A stretch of 64,000 nucleotides of DNA, taken from NCBI RefSeq assembly GCF_016862175.1, contig NZ_BOML01000025.1:1-64000 (forward strand), in the 5' to 3' direction. The stretch is from Paractinoplanes durhamensis (lineage in GTDB: Bacteria; Actinomycetota; Actinomycetes; Mycobacteriales; Micromonosporaceae). A program made the translations under genes and the position numbers. Below are positions 15,006-24,195 of the stretch, piece after piece. The notes under the pieces are model-generated. The model did not search any database and was not told the DNA's origin. It saw nothing but the letters and a program-made list of their open reading frames with translations. How positions within the stretch are numbered: the first letter of the stretch is position 1; the number at the start of each line of letters is the position of its first letter.

Positions 15006-16116
15006 CCTCGGCGAAGAAGGCGCGAACGTCGTCGGCGTACAGCTTGGGTTGCTCGGCGGAGAGGAAGTTTCCGCCCGCCGCAAGCTCCGTCCAATGCGTC
15101 ACAGGCGCGTCCCGCTCCGCGAAGCGGCGGACCGTGATGTCGGTGACCCCGAGCGCCACGCCCAGCGGAACCACCGACTTCGGCTTCGGCGCCCACGCCG
15201 ACGGGTCGTGCGCCACCTCCCAGTAGAGGTTGGCCGACGAGCCGGCAGTGCCGGTGAACCAGTAGAGGCTGACGTTGGTGAGCAGAAGATCGAGGCCGAC
15301 CGCGTCCTCGGGCAGCGCGGACGCCGGGTCGGTCCACTCCTGGAACTTCTCGGCGATCCAGGCGAGCTGGCCGACCGGCGAGTCGTGCAGGCCGAAGGCG
15401 AGAGTCTGCGGGCGGGTCGACTGGATGGCGTTGAAGCCGAGCTTGTCGTCGCGGAACTCCTGCAGGCGGCGCAGCCGGTCCTGCTCCGCCTCGGTGAGCC
15501 CGTCGAACTCGCCCGGCTCGCCGGTGGGGAACGTGATGTGCCCGTTGACGTGCACGCCGATCACCCGCTCGGGTTGCTGCCGGCCCACCTCGACGGCGAG
15601 CCCGGCGCCGCCGCCGGTGCCCTGCACGCCGTACCGCTGGTAGCCGAGCCGGTCCATGATCTCGTGCAGGGCGGCGGCGCTCCGGGCGGTGGTCCAGCCG
15701 GCCGAGGTCAGCGGGCCGGAGAAACCGACCCCGGGGTTGCTGACCAGCACCAGGTGGAAGTCGTCGCGCAGCGCCTCGACGACCGGCAGGTAGAGGGCGA
15801 ACGAGCCGGGCCAGTCGTGGCTGATCAGCAGCGGCGTGGCCTGCTCGTTGGCCGAGCGCACGTGCGCGAAGTGCAGCGTCTGATCGTCCACCTCGGTCAC
15901 GAACTGCGGCAGCTCGTTGAGCCGCGCCTCGGCGGCCCGCCAGTCGAAGCTCTCGGCCCAGTAGCGGGCGAGCCCGCGCAGGTAATCGACCGGCACGCCA
16001 CGGCTCCAGGCCTGGCCCGGGATCTCGCTCCCCCAGCGGGCGCGGGCGAGCCGGTCACCGAGGTCGTCGAGGTCGGCCTGCGGAACGTCGATGCGGAAAG
16101 GACGGATCGAGGTCAT
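14923..16116 (-). CDS. Epoxide hydrolase-family protein lacking catalytic residues
   Basis: A 397-residue alpha/beta-hydrolase with the N-terminal epoxide hydrolase (EHN) domain: RPFRIDVPQADLDDLGDRLARARW, then WRAAEARLNELPQF. The core retains the oxyanion motif as SHDWPGSF. Family members have QGGDWG with a nucleophilic Asp; here the segment reads QGTGGGAG, so Gly168 takes the Asp position. The catalytic His of GGHF is Asn350 (GGNFLSAEQP). With nucleophile and base both gone, normal epoxide hydrolysis is unlikely. It may bind a ligand or have another chemistry. It is divergent from a TetR gene with clear operators. The annotated C-terminus overlaps the 3' end of the other TetR gene. The residue alignment is from memory of the family. 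Confidence 0.82.
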   Translation of the reverse strand: MTSIRPFRIDVPQADLDDLGDRLARARWGSEIPGQAWSRGVPVDYLRGLARYWAESFDWRAAEARLNELPQFVTEVDDQTLHFAHVRSANEQATPLLISHDWPGSFALYLPVVEALRDDFHLVLVSNPGVGFSGPLTSAGWTTARSAAALHEIMDRLGYQRYGVQGTGGGAGLAVEVGRQQPERVIGVHVNGHITFPTGEPGEFDGLTEAEQDRLRRLQEFRDDKLGFNAIQSTRPQTLAFGLHDSPVGQLAWIAEKFQEWTDPASALPEDAVGLDLLLTNVSLYWFTGTAGSSANLYWEVAHDPSAWAPKPKSVVPLGVALGVTDITVRRFAERDAPVTHWTELAAGGNFLSAEQPKLYADDVRAFFAEVIQAYATGAGSCREVPTAGPGRPAGSA

Positions 16117-16133
16117 GTCGGCTCCTCATTAAG

Positions 16134-16189
16134 AGCGGAACGGAATGTTTCGTTCCGCTTGAGAGTAGCAGAGCGGAACGATCCGTTCC
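16134..16189. promoter_or_regulatory. Two TetR-type operators, GGAACG inverted repeats
   Basis: GGAACG-ATC-CGTTCC lies at 16175-16189. A wider inverted repeat, AGCGGAACG...CGTTCCGCT with an 8-bp spacer, lies at 16134-16159. The second abuts the start of the epoxide-hydrolase-like gene and the first is 19 bp from the tetR start. Both genes are likely controlled from here by the TetR protein encoded at 16208. Confidence 0.78.
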
Positions 16190-16207
16190 ACTGCTAGATT
16201 GGCCGCC

Positions 16208-16837
16208 ATGGCGGTGGGACGGACGCAGCAGGCGGCGCGCAACAACGACGTGATCCTGGCGGCAGCACGGGATGTTTTCCTGGCCGACAAGCGGGCGCCG
16301 ATCTCGGCCGTCGCCGAGCGGGCCGGGGTCGGGATCAGTGCGCTCTACCGGCGTTATGCCGGGAAGGACGACCTGCTGCGCACGCTCTGCCAGGACGGGC
16401 TGCGGCACTTCATCGCCGAGGCCGAGCGGGCCGGCGCGATCGACGACGGCTGGGATGCCTTCGAGGCGTTCCTGCGGGGGGTGGTCGACGCCGACGTGCA
16501 CTCGCTGACCGTGCACCTGGCCGGCACGTTCACGCCGGACGAGCAGCTCGCGGCGGACGCGGTGCGGGCCAACGCGCTGGCGGTCGCGCTGTTCGAGCGG
16601 GCCCGGCCGCGGATGCGGGCGGGGGCCACCGCGGCCGACATCACCATGCTGCTGGAGATGTGCGCGGCGGTGCGGGTGCCGGATACCGAGCGGACCCGGG
16701 AGTTACGCCGCCGGTATGTGACGGTGCTGCTCGACGGGCTACGGGCGGGTGGCGAGCTGCCCGGGCCCGCGCCGGCGGTGGGCGAGCTGACCTGGCGGTG
16801 GAACCCGGGTCAGCCGACGAAGACGCAGAACAGATGA
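16208..16837 (+). CDS. TetR-family transcriptional regulator
   Basis: A 209-residue regulator with a clear TetR helix-turn-helix: NNDVILAAARDVFLADKRAPISAVAERAGVGISALYRRYAGKDDLL. The C-terminal domain is helical and ligand-binding. The ATG at 16208 is preferred over an upstream TTG at 16199. It is divergent from the degenerate epoxide-hydrolase-like gene with GGAACG operators between, so it probably controls that gene. Its 3' end overlaps the convergent VOC gene by 28 bp. Confidence 0.92.
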   Translation: MAVGRTQQAARNNDVILAAARDVFLADKRAPISAVAERAGVGISALYRRYAGKDDLLRTLCQDGLRHFIAEAERAGAIDDGWDAFEAFLRGVVDADVHSLTVHLAGTFTPDEQLAADAVRANALAVALFERARPRMRAGATAADITMLLEMCAAVRVPDTERTRELRRRYVTVLLDGLRAGGELPGPAPAVGELTWRWNPGQPTKTQNR

Positions 16838-17229
16838 CCGTCGGGGTCGGCGTACACCCGGAGGGGTTCGTCCTTGTCGTCGCTGCGGTCGAAGCGCAGC
16901 GTGGCACCGAGCTCGAGGGCCCGCTCGTGCTGGCGGTCCAGCTCGGCGACCGAGTCGACCACGGTGTCGAGATGGTATTGCTGCGGCACGGCGGCGTCCG
17001 GCCAGTCCGTGCGCGGGAAGTCGTCGGTCTGCTGGAAGGCCAGCGACGGGCCGCCGTGCGGATCGTGCAAGACCAGCCAGTCGTGGCCGAGCTCGTCCGG
17101 CTCGCCGGCCGCGGGCGGCTCGTCGCCGGGCCGATACGCCAGGCCGAACATCTGCCGGTAGAACTCGGCCAGCTTCCGGGCGTCCGTCGAGTCGAGGACG
17201 ACCTGCCGGATCCGGGGATATGTCGTCAT
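16810..17229 (-). CDS. VOC (glyoxalase/bleomycin resistance fold) protein
   Basis: A 139-residue vicinal-oxygen-chelate-fold protein. It opens MTTYPRIRQVVLDSTDARKLAEFYRQMFGL and ends LRVYADPDGHLFCVFVG, the two halves of the fold. Such proteins serve as metal-dependent dioxygenases, isomerases or drug-binding resistance proteins; no specific role can be assigned. It starts 5 bp after the stop of the kinase/GGDEF gene, so the two may be co-transcribed. An upstream in-frame ATG would add six residues overlapping that gene. Confidence 0.85.
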   Translation of the reverse strand: MTTYPRIRQVVLDSTDARKLAEFYRQMFGLAYRPGDEPPAAGEPDELGHDWLVLHDPHGGPSLAFQQTDDFPRTDWPDAAVPQQYHLDTVVDSVAELDRQHERALELGATLRFDRSDDKDEPLRVYADPDGHLFCVFVG

Positions 17230-17233
17230 CGGC

Positions 17234-20200
17234 TCAGGAAACCACAACCCGGTTCCGGCCGCCCTCCTTGGCCGCGTAGAGCGCGTGGTCGGCGCGGGCC
17301 AGCAGCTGGTCGAGCCCGGCGTCGCCCGCGTTCAGGTGGGCCAGGCCGACACTGATCGTCACGGTGAGCGCGCCGGCCTGGGTCGCGATCGGTTCGTCGC
17401 TGACCGCGCGGCGCATCCGCTCGGCCAGGTCCTCGGCCGCGCCCTCGTGGTCGGGCAGGACGACCGCGAACTCCTCGCCGCCGTAGCGACCGAGCACATC
17501 GGAGTGCCGGATCGCGGCCCGCACCCGGGTCGCGACCGCGCGGATCACCTCGTCGCCGACGCCGTGGCCGTACGAGTCGTTGATGTTCTTGAACTTGTCG
17601 ATGTCGAGCATCGCGGCCGCCAGCACCCGGTCGCCGCGCGACGCCGAGTCGACCAGCGCGCCGGCCAGGGCGTAGAAGTGCCGCCGGTTGTGCTGGCCGG
17701 TCAGCTCGTCGCTGGTGGCCAGCTCCTGCACCCGGCTGAACAGGCACGCGTTGAGGTAGGCGCTCATCCCCTGGGTGGCCAGCGCCGACGCGACCTGGGC
17801 GGCACTGTCGCCGAACGAGTCGGCGCCGAGCACGGCGATCCCGGCCCGGCCGTCGCGGTGCTGCAACGGCACGGCGAGCACCGCGGTGACGCCGCCGAGC
17901 AACTCGGCCAGCACCGGCGAGTCGATCAGCGCCGGCACCTCGCCAACGGTGACCGGCGCGGGTGGCGGACCGCCCACCACCGCCGGGTCGGCCTTGCCGG
18001 TCGCCTCGACCACCACCGTGCCGTCCGAGCTGAGCAGCAGGCCGCCGCTGGCGTCGAGGTGGTCGGCGAGCATGCCGAACAGGGTGCGCAGCAGCTGGGC
18101 CGGCTGGTGGATGCCGCTGAGCTCGGCCAGGCTGGCCCGCAGCATCTCGGCGAACGCCTGCTGCTGCTGGGCGGACTGCACGGCCAGGTGCAGCTGGGCC
18201 GCCCGCGCGGTCTCCAGCGAGACGGCGACGTGGCTGGTCACGCTGGTGAGGACCTCGACGTCGTCCTCGGTGAAGATGCCGCGGGCCATCCGGCTGTCCA
18301 GGTAGACGACGCCGAGCACCTTCTGCTTGAACCGGACCGGGACGACCATGATGCTGCGCAGGCCGTGCTGGACCGCGCTGCGCGAGCCGAGGGCCGCGCC
18401 CTGGTCGGTGCCGGTGACCACGAGGGCCTCGCCGTCGGCGGCGACCCGGCGGACCAGGGTGGCGCCGTAGCCGGTGGTCTCGGTCAGGTCGGTGCCGCCG
18501 GCCGAGCGGCCGGCGAACTGCACCGGCTCCCCCGCGTCGTCGAGCAGGAAGAACAGGGCGCGTTCGGCGCCGAGGATGCGCAGCATCTCGTCGAGGGCGA
18601 CCCGGGCCAGTTCCTGCGGGTCGAGAACGGTCGCCGCGGCCGCGCCGACCTGCTGCAACGCCTCCAGGCGGCGGTTGCGGCCGGCGTCGCCGCGGCGCTC
18701 CACCACGGTGTGCCGGTTGGTGGCGGCCCCCTCCTCGGCGCCGAACTCGGTGCGCGCCTGGCGGCGGCGGGAGTCCCAGCCGTGCTGGGTGGCGAGGGCG
18801 ATGGCCAGCCGGGCCTGCCGGTCCGACTCGTTGAGCATGCCGAGCGCCCGGAACGCGCGGGCGCGGAAGCGGGCCACCTCGAAGTGCACCAGCGGCGCGT
18901 CGGCCATCCGGGCCACGTGCTCGGCCTTGTCGCCCCACTCGATGCACTTGCGCGGGTCGCCGAGCATCTGGGCCAGGGCGGCCTCGCCGATCAGGTAGGC
19001 GGCGTCCAGCAGCGGCGAGGCCTTGCGGACCCGGCGCAGGTCGTCGACGGCGGCGCGGGCGGCCGCGATCCGGGCCGGGCGCTGCTCCTCGGTGGCCATC
19101 CGCAGCTGGGCCATCCGGCCGTGCGACTGGAACGCGTAGAACCACTTGTGCTGGGTCATCAGGTCGCGCACGCGCAGGCCGAGGCCGCGCCACTCGGCGA
19201 CGATCGCCTCGAACGGCTCGCCGAACTCGCCCTGCTCGATCGCGGCGCACGCGGCCGCGACGATCATGTGGGCGCGCTGCACCTTCGTGGCGGTGCCGGC
19301 GGGCAACCCTTCGCGCAGGGCGGCGAGGGCGGCCGCGGCGTCGCCGTGCCGGCCCTGCATCGCCGGGATCATCACGCCGAGCATCGCGAACGACGTGCCC
19401 TGCACCAGTTTCGGGTCGGCGAGGCGGCGCAGGCCACGCTCGTACTCGTGCAGGCTCTGCTCGGTGTAGCCGCGCAGCAGCAACCGCAGGCCGGTGGTGG
19501 CGAAGCCCGGGATGAGCTGGGCCGGGCCGTACCAGCGGGCGTGCTTGGCGATGGCCTCCTCGAAGGCGGTGCCGTCGTCGTGGCTGCCGAACAGCAAGGC
19601 GCAGCCGCGCATCCAGTCCACGTAGGCGGTCAGCGCCGGATCGCCGAGTCGTCCGGCCACCTCGTAGGCGCGGGCGAACAGCCGTTCGGCGGTGCCGCGC
19701 AGCTTGACGACGGCGGTGACGTAGCCGACCAGGGCGTAGACGCGGACGTATTCGGGGCAGGGGCCGAGGCGGTTCACGGAGTACATCGCGCGCATGGCGA
19801 GGACACCTGCCTCGCGGACGCGAAGACCGACGGCGGCGGCGTAGCCACCGGCGTCGAGGGCGGCGGCGAGTGCGGCGAGATCGTCGCGGCGCCGGCCCTG
19901 CACTTTGCCGAAACCCCAGCCGGTACGGCGTACGAGCCCGCCGGCGAGGCCGATGCCCAGGGTGGAGGCGACCAGGCCGAACCCGTTGCGGGGTAGCGGG
20001 CGGCGCAGCTCGGCGAGGGCCTTGCCGGTCGCCACGAGCGCGTTCTGGTCGTCCCAGACGGTGTGGTGCAGCTCGATCCGGGTGGTGAACAGGCGGGCCC
20101 GGACCCGGCGGTCGGGCTCGGCCGCCATCGCCGTGTCGAGGGTGGTGCCGGCCTCGGCGAAGCGGGCCGCGCGCAGGTAGGCGAGGGCGAGCGGGTGCAG

Positions 20201-22372
20201 CACCTCGGAGCTGGGCGACGGGTCGAACGCGAACGCGTCCTCCAGGTAGCCGATCGCCTCGGCCGGGGCCATGTCGGCGAGGGCGCGCAGACCGGCCGCG
20301 AGGGCGCTGCGCCGGCGGCGGCCGGGGGCGATCGCGTCGCCGGCCCGGCGGTGGTGCCGGGCGACCGCGTACACGTGGTCGGCGTCGCGCAGTTGCTCCG
20401 GCAGTCCTTCGAGGGCGTCGGCGATGGCCGCGTGCAGTCGGCACAGCCGCTCCTCGCCGACCCCGTCGAGCAGGGACTCGCGCAGCAGCGGATGCATGAA
20501 GACGAACCAGCCGCCGGGCCGGGCCTCGACGACGCGCCGTTCCACGGCGGCCCCGACCGCGGCCACCACCTGGTCGGCGCCGCCACCGGCCGCGATCAGC
20601 GTCTCGGTGCGGAACCGGGGACCGGCCACCGCCGCGGTGACCAGGAAGTCCCGGTCGCCGTCGGTGAGGGCGGCCAGCCGGGAGGCGAGCAGGGCGCGGA
20701 CGTCGGCGGCGGCGGGCAGCGCGTCCGCGCCGGCCAGGTCGAAGCGCCAGGTTCCCCAGAGCGGGGTGAGCAGGCCGGCGTCGAGCAGCCGCAGCACGTA
20801 GGTGACCACCGCGAGGGGGGATCCGTCGGTGCGGGCGGCGACGTGCGCGGTCAGGTCGGCCGGGACGACGTTGCCGGGCAGCCGGGAGGCGACCAGGGCC
20901 TCGACGGCGGCGTGGTCGAGCGGCGCGCAGTCGAGTTCGAGGTCGGCCGGCACGCCGGTCGGGGTGCCGGCGCCGTCCCGCTCGGTGAGCAGCAGGAGCA
21001 GCGGCAGCCGGGGCAGGTCGGGCAGCAGCCGGGCCAGGACCTCGCGGCTGCCCTGGTCGAGCCAGTGCGCGTCGTCGCAGATCAGCATCATGGCGTGGCT
21101 GCGGCGGGCGAGTTCGGCGAGGAAGGTGGCGACCGCCGCGAACAGGTGGTCGTCGCGGGCCTCGCCGGTGGCGTGCGCGGCGTCGCCGAGCAGCTCGGCG
21201 AGCCGGCCGGAGAGCCGGGCGACCAGGGCCGGGCCGGCCACCGTGGCGGCGTCCCGGACGTGCTGCTCGGCCTCCGCGCGGGCGGCGCCGGGCAGCAGCG
21301 CGACCGATCGCAGGTAGTCCTCGACGGCGTTGCGCAGCGGCGCGAGCGGCAGCGCCTCGTCCTCCTGGCAGGCGGCGCGCAGCACCGGTGCGTCGGTGAC
21401 CAGGGCGGCGGCCTCCTCGGCCAGCCGGGTGCGGCCGGCGCCGGCCGCGCCGCGGATGACCGCGACGCCGCCGCGGCCGGTGCGGGCCCGGCGCCAGCGG
21501 TCGGCGAGGCCCTCCTGTTCGGCCTCCCGGCCGCTGATCGGCCAGCGGGTGACCGCCGCGGCGCCGGCGGTGTCGCCGCCGGGGCAGGCCCGCAGGGCGG
21601 TGAGCAGGGCGGCGGCGTCCGGGTAGCGGTCGTCGGGGTCCTTGGCGAGCAACCGGGTGACGATCGCGGTGAGGGCCGGGTCGCCGTCCGGCAGGGCCGG
21701 GATCGGCGCGGTCAGGTGCAGCCGCAGCAGCTGGCCGACGTCGTCGGCCTCGAACGGCACGTGCCCGGTGAGGCACTCGAACAGCACGACGCCGAGCGAG
21801 TACAGGTCGGAGCGGCCGTCGACCGGGCGCTTGAGCATCCCGGACTGCTCGGGCGAGGTGTAGAGGAAGGTGCCGACGGCACGGTCTTTGTCGGTCTCCG
21901 GATCGGCGCCGAGCAGCGCCAGGCCGAAGTCGATCAGCTTGGCGGTGCCGTCGGGCGACAGCATGATGTTGCCGGGCTTCACGTCCCGGTGCACCAGGCC
22001 CACCCGGTGCACGGCGGCCAATCCGCGGGCCAGCTGGGCGGCGAGCTCGACGGCCTGGTCCGGGGTGAGCGGGCCGTGGGTGAGCCGGTCGGCGAGCGAG
22101 CCGCCGGGGATGTACTCCAGGACCAGGGCGGGGACGCCCTCGTGCCGGCCGGCGGCGAGGATCCGCGGCACGCTCGGGTCGTCGACACAGGCGAGCAGGG
22201 CGGCCTCGCGCTGGAACGCGAACAACAGGCCGGGATCAGACGCGTTGTCCGGGTTGGGGCGCTTGATGGCGTAGGTGGCGTTGCCCCGCTGGGCCCGGTG
22301 CACGGTGGTGAACGCACCCCGGCCAAGCTCCTGGTCGACGACCAGGCCGGTCAGCTCCGTCGTCTCTGTCAC
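17234..22372 (-). CDS. Ser/Thr kinase-AAA-GAF-GAF-GGDEF fusion
   Basis: A 1712-residue signalling protein. The kinase domain (about 10-275) has LGRGAFTTVHRA, the lysine in YAIKRP, HRDVKPGN and IDFGLA, so it looks active. An AAA/STAND ATPase follows (P-loop RGAAGAGRT near 308, Walker B MLICDDAHWLD). About 700 residues of helical repeats come next, then two GAF domains (about 1225-1545). The C-terminus is a diguanylate cyclase with DIDKFKNIND and an intact GGEEF at 1631-1635. RHSD five residues before it matches the inhibitory I-site. The protein could thus phosphorylate targets and make cyclic di-GMP. The GTG start (22372) follows GCGGAG; an ATG 12 codons upstream is the alternative. No membrane segment is visible. 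Confidence 0.9.
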   Translation of the reverse strand: MTETTELTGLVVDQELGRGAFTTVHRAQRGNATYAIKRPNPDNASDPGLLFAFQREAALLACVDDPSVPRILAAGRHEGVPALVLEYIPGGSLADRLTHGPLTPDQAVELAAQLARGLAAVHRVGLVHRDVKPGNIMLSPDGTAKLIDFGLALLGADPETDKDRAVGTFLYTSPEQSGMLKRPVDGRSDLYSLGVVLFECLTGHVPFEADDVGQLLRLHLTAPIPALPDGDPALTAIVTRLLAKDPDDRYPDAAALLTALRACPGGDTAGAAAVTRWPISGREAEQEGLADRWRRARTGRGGVAVIRGAAGAGRTRLAEEAAALVTDAPVLRAACQEDEALPLAPLRNAVEDYLRSVALLPGAARAEAEQHVRDAATVAGPALVARLSGRLAELLGDAAHATGEARDDHLFAAVATFLAELARRSHAMMLICDDAHWLDQGSREVLARLLPDLPRLPLLLLLTERDGAGTPTGVPADLELDCAPLDHAAVEALVASRLPGNVVPADLTAHVAARTDGSPLAVVTYVLRLLDAGLLTPLWGTWRFDLAGADALPAAADVRALLASRLAALTDGDRDFLVTAAVAGPRFRTETLIAAGGGADQVVAAVGAAVERRVVEARPGGWFVFMHPLLRESLLDGVGEERLCRLHAAIADALEGLPEQLRDADHVYAVARHHRRAGDAIAPGRRRRSALAAGLRALADMAPAEAIGYLEDAFAFDPSPSSEVLHPLALAYLRAARFAEAGTTLDTAMAAEPDRRVRARLFTTRIELHHTVWDDQNALVATGKALAELRRPLPRNGFGLVASTLGIGLAGGLVRRTGWGFGKVQGRRRDDLAALAAALDAGGYAAAVGLRVREAGVLAMRAMYSVNRLGPCPEYVRVYALVGYVTAVVKLRGTAERLFARAYEVAGRLGDPALTAYVDWMRGCALLFGSHDDGTAFEEAIAKHARWYGPAQLIPGFATTGLRLLLRGYTEQSLHEYERGLRRLADPKLVQGTSFAMLGVMIPAMQGRHGDAAAALAALREGLPAGTATKVQRAHMIVAAACAAIEQGEFGEPFEAIVAEWRGLGLRVRDLMTQHKWFYAFQSHGRMAQLRMATEEQRPARIAAARAAVDDLRRVRKASPLLDAAYLIGEAALAQMLGDPRKCIEWGDKAEHVARMADAPLVHFEVARFRARAFRALGMLNESDRQARLAIALATQHGWDSRRRQARTEFGAEEGAATNRHTVVERRGDAGRNRRLEALQQVGAAAATVLDPQELARVALDEMLRILGAERALFFLLDDAGEPVQFAGRSAGGTDLTETTGYGATLVRRVAADGEALVVTGTDQGAALGSRSAVQHGLRSIMVVPVRFKQKVLGVVYLDSRMARGIFTEDDVEVLTSVTSHVAVSLETARAAQLHLAVQSAQQQQAFAEMLRASLAELSGIHQPAQLLRTLFGMLADHLDASGGLLLSSDGTVVVEATGKADPAVVGGPPPAPVTVGEVPALIDSPVLAELLGGVTAVLAVPLQHRDGRAGIAVLGADSFGDSAAQVASALATQGMSAYLNACLFSRVQELATSDELTGQHNRRHFYALAGALVDSASRGDRVLAAAMLDIDKFKNINDSYGHGVGDEVIRAVATRVRAAIRHSDVLGRYGGEEFAVVLPDHEGAAEDLAERMRRAVSDEPIATQAGALTVTISVGLAHLNAGDAGLDQLLARADHALYAAKEGGRNRVVVS

Positions 22373-22450
22373 GCCACACTCCGCTGCTCTCGATTCGTGG
22401 TTCCTCATCGGCAGCGGGGGTGACGACCTGACCGTTCGCCCCCTATCGTC

Positions 22451-23791
22451 TCAGCATTCGACGACCGTGACCGCGAGTCCGCCGAGAGACGTCTCCTTGT
22501 ATTTGGTCGACATGTCCCGGCCGGTCTCCCGCATCGTCACGATGGCGGTGTCGAGGCTGACCCGGTGGGTGCCGTCGCCGCGCAGCGCCAGCCGGGCCGC
22601 GTTGATCGCCTTCACGCTCGCGATGGCGTTGCGCTCGATGCACGGGACCTGCACCAGGCCACCGACCGGGTCGCAGGTCAGCCCCAGACTGTGTTCGAGC
22701 GCGATCTCGGCGGCGTTTTCCACCTGTTCCGGCGTACCCCCAAGAATTTCGCAGAGGCCGGCGGCCGCCATTGCCGCCGCCGAACCCACCTCGCCCTGGC
22801 AGCCGACCTCGGCGCCGGAGATGGACGCCGCGCCCTTGATCAGGATGCCGACGGCCGCCGCCGTGAGCAGGAAGCGCACCACGCCGCCGGGGTCGGCGCC
22901 CGGCACGAAGTGGCGGTAGTAGTGCAGCACCGCCGGGATGATGCCGGCCGCGCCGTTCGTCGGGGCGGTGACCACCCGGCCGCCGGCGGCGTTCTCCTCG
23001 TTGACCGCCAGGGCATAGAGGTTGACCCAGTCGATGACGTGCAGCGGGTCGTCGTGGTCGGGCAGCTCGCTGAGCTCGCGGAAGAACGCCGGGGCCCGGC
23101 GCCGCACCCCCAGGCCGCCGGGCAGCACCCCCTCGTCGGCGTGCAGGCCGCGGTCGACGCAGCCCTGCATGACCGCCCAGATCTCGCCGAGGCCGTCCCG
23201 GATCTCCTCGCCGGTGCGCCAGGCGAGCTCGTTGGCCAGCATGATCGCCGAGATCGGCTGTTTCTCCCGCGCGCAGATGGCGAGCAACTCGGCGCCGGTG
23301 GTGAACGGGAACCGCTCGTCGCCGGTGTCGGTCGCCGGGCCGGCCGTCAGCTCGTCCTCGGTCGCGATGAAGCCGCCGCCGACCGAGTAGAAGACCCGCT
23401 CGGTCACCTCGCCGTCGTCGTCCCAGGCGGTGAAGCGCATGCCGTTGGGGTGCAGCGGCAGGCTGTGCCGGCGGTTCAGGACCAGCTCGAACGGGACGGC
23501 CCGCTTGCCGGCGAGCAGGACGGTGCCGCTCGCCTGGATCGCGGCGACCCGGTCGGTGACCCGGGCGGTGTCGACGGTGGCCGGGTCCTCGGCCTCGAGG
23601 CCGAGCAGCACGGCGGCGTCGGAGTGGTGGCCGCGCCCGGTGGCGCCGAGCGAGCCGAACAACTCGGCCCGGACCCGGACGGCCTGGTGGAACTCGGCGG
23701 CGAAACGGTGGGCGGCGCGCATCGGCCCCACGGTGTGCGAGGACGACGGGCCGATGCCCACGGAGTAGAGGTCGAAGGCGCTGACCGGCAC
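22451..23791 (-). CDS. sdaA: L-serine ammonia-lyase (serine deaminase)
   Basis: A single-chain iron-sulfur L-serine deaminase of 446 residues, converting L-serine to pyruvate and ammonia in the cytoplasm. Signature stretches are [18 protein letters not shown] at the N-terminus, [18 protein letters not shown], and the cluster-binding cysteine region ([31 protein letters not shown]). The GTG start follows AAGGGGAGCC. A tandem glycine riboswitch lies directly upstream, which fits removal of serine formed from excess glycine. Confidence 0.96.
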   Translation of the reverse strand: MPVSAFDLYSVGIGPSSSHTVGPMRAAHRFAAEFHQAVRVRAELFGSLGATGRGHHSDAAVLLGLEAEDPATVDTARVTDRVAAIQASGTVLLAGKRAVPFELVLNRRHSLPLHPNGMRFTAWDDDGEVTERVFYSVGGGFIATEDELTAGPATDTGDERFPFTTGAELLAICAREKQPISAIMLANELAWRTGEEIRDGLGEIWAVMQGCVDRGLHADEGVLPGGLGVRRRAPAFFRELSELPDHDDPLHVIDWVNLYALAVNEENAAGGRVVTAPTNGAAGIIPAVLHYYRHFVPGADPGGVVRFLLTAAAVGILIKGAASISGAEVGCQGEVGSAAAMAAAGLCEILGGTPEQVENAAEIALEHSLGLTCDPVGGLVQVPCIERNAIASVKAINAARLALRGDGTHRVSLDTAIVTMRETGRDMSTKYKETSLGGLAVTVVEC

Positions 23792-23825
23792 GAGAAGGCT
23801 CCCCTTCGTAGGGTGGCCCTCCCCG

Positions 23826-24008
23826 CTCTGTCATGGGTACCTGAGAGCTTCACCGCCCGATCAGGGACGGTTTGCACCGTGGGTGCGGGACCACGTCGTC
23901 CCGGCTTTCCAGAGTTGCCTGCCATGCGGCGGTAACGGGTGCCTGAGAGATTCCTGGGGAGGATTTGCTCCTTCGGCGCCCCGGTAGCGGCCGGGGACTC
24001 TCCCGCCG
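23826..24008 (-). promoter_or_regulatory. Tandem glycine riboswitch upstream of sdaA
   Basis: Read on the minus strand, the 5' leader holds two glycine aptamers. Aptamer 1 (about 24008-23938) starts with the stem GCGGGAGAGTCC, then GCCGAAGGAGCAAATCC, and closes with GAATCTCTCAGGCACC. Aptamer 2 (about 23925-23826) starts CAACTCTGGAAAGCC, contains CCCACGGTGCAAACCG, and closes with GAAGCTCTCAGGTACC and GACAGAGCGGGGAG. These are the conserved cores of the gcvT riboswitch class. The sdaA start lies 34 bp downstream. Glycine is expected to turn expression on. Confidence 0.93.
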
Positions 24009-24126
24009 CGGTTCGTGCGGCGCGATATTTGATTGTGTTCTCCGACAGTGACAGCCACTTTCACGAGCGTCAACCCACGCACTCCGGTCTTAACGCTGAC
24101 GAAAGGTGCCCTCAACCGAACGGCCT

Positions 24127-24159
24127 ATTCCTATCTTGCAGATAGGAATGCTATCTTGG
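24127..24159 (+). promoter_or_regulatory. Perfect inverted repeat before the EgtA-like gene
   Basis: ATTCCTATCT and AGATAGGAAT form 10-bp perfect arms around a 3-bp spacer (24127-24149). A further direct half-site CTATCTTG follows at 24151-24158. The AT-rich repeat stands out in very GC-rich surroundings and lies 47 bp upstream of the likely GTG start. It looks like an operator for a dimeric regulator (PadR- or Rrf2-like spacing), but no matching regulator gene is adjacent. Confidence 0.7.
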
Positions 24160-24195
24160 CGTCTCCCGGAGGAGCCGACCCGAGCGGGGCGTCAC

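Noticed and set aside
17226..21776. 1516-codon frame on the minus strand
   Set aside because: It is a shifted frame of the kinase-AAA-GGDEF gene, made mostly of Arg, Pro, Gly and Ala, with no motif.
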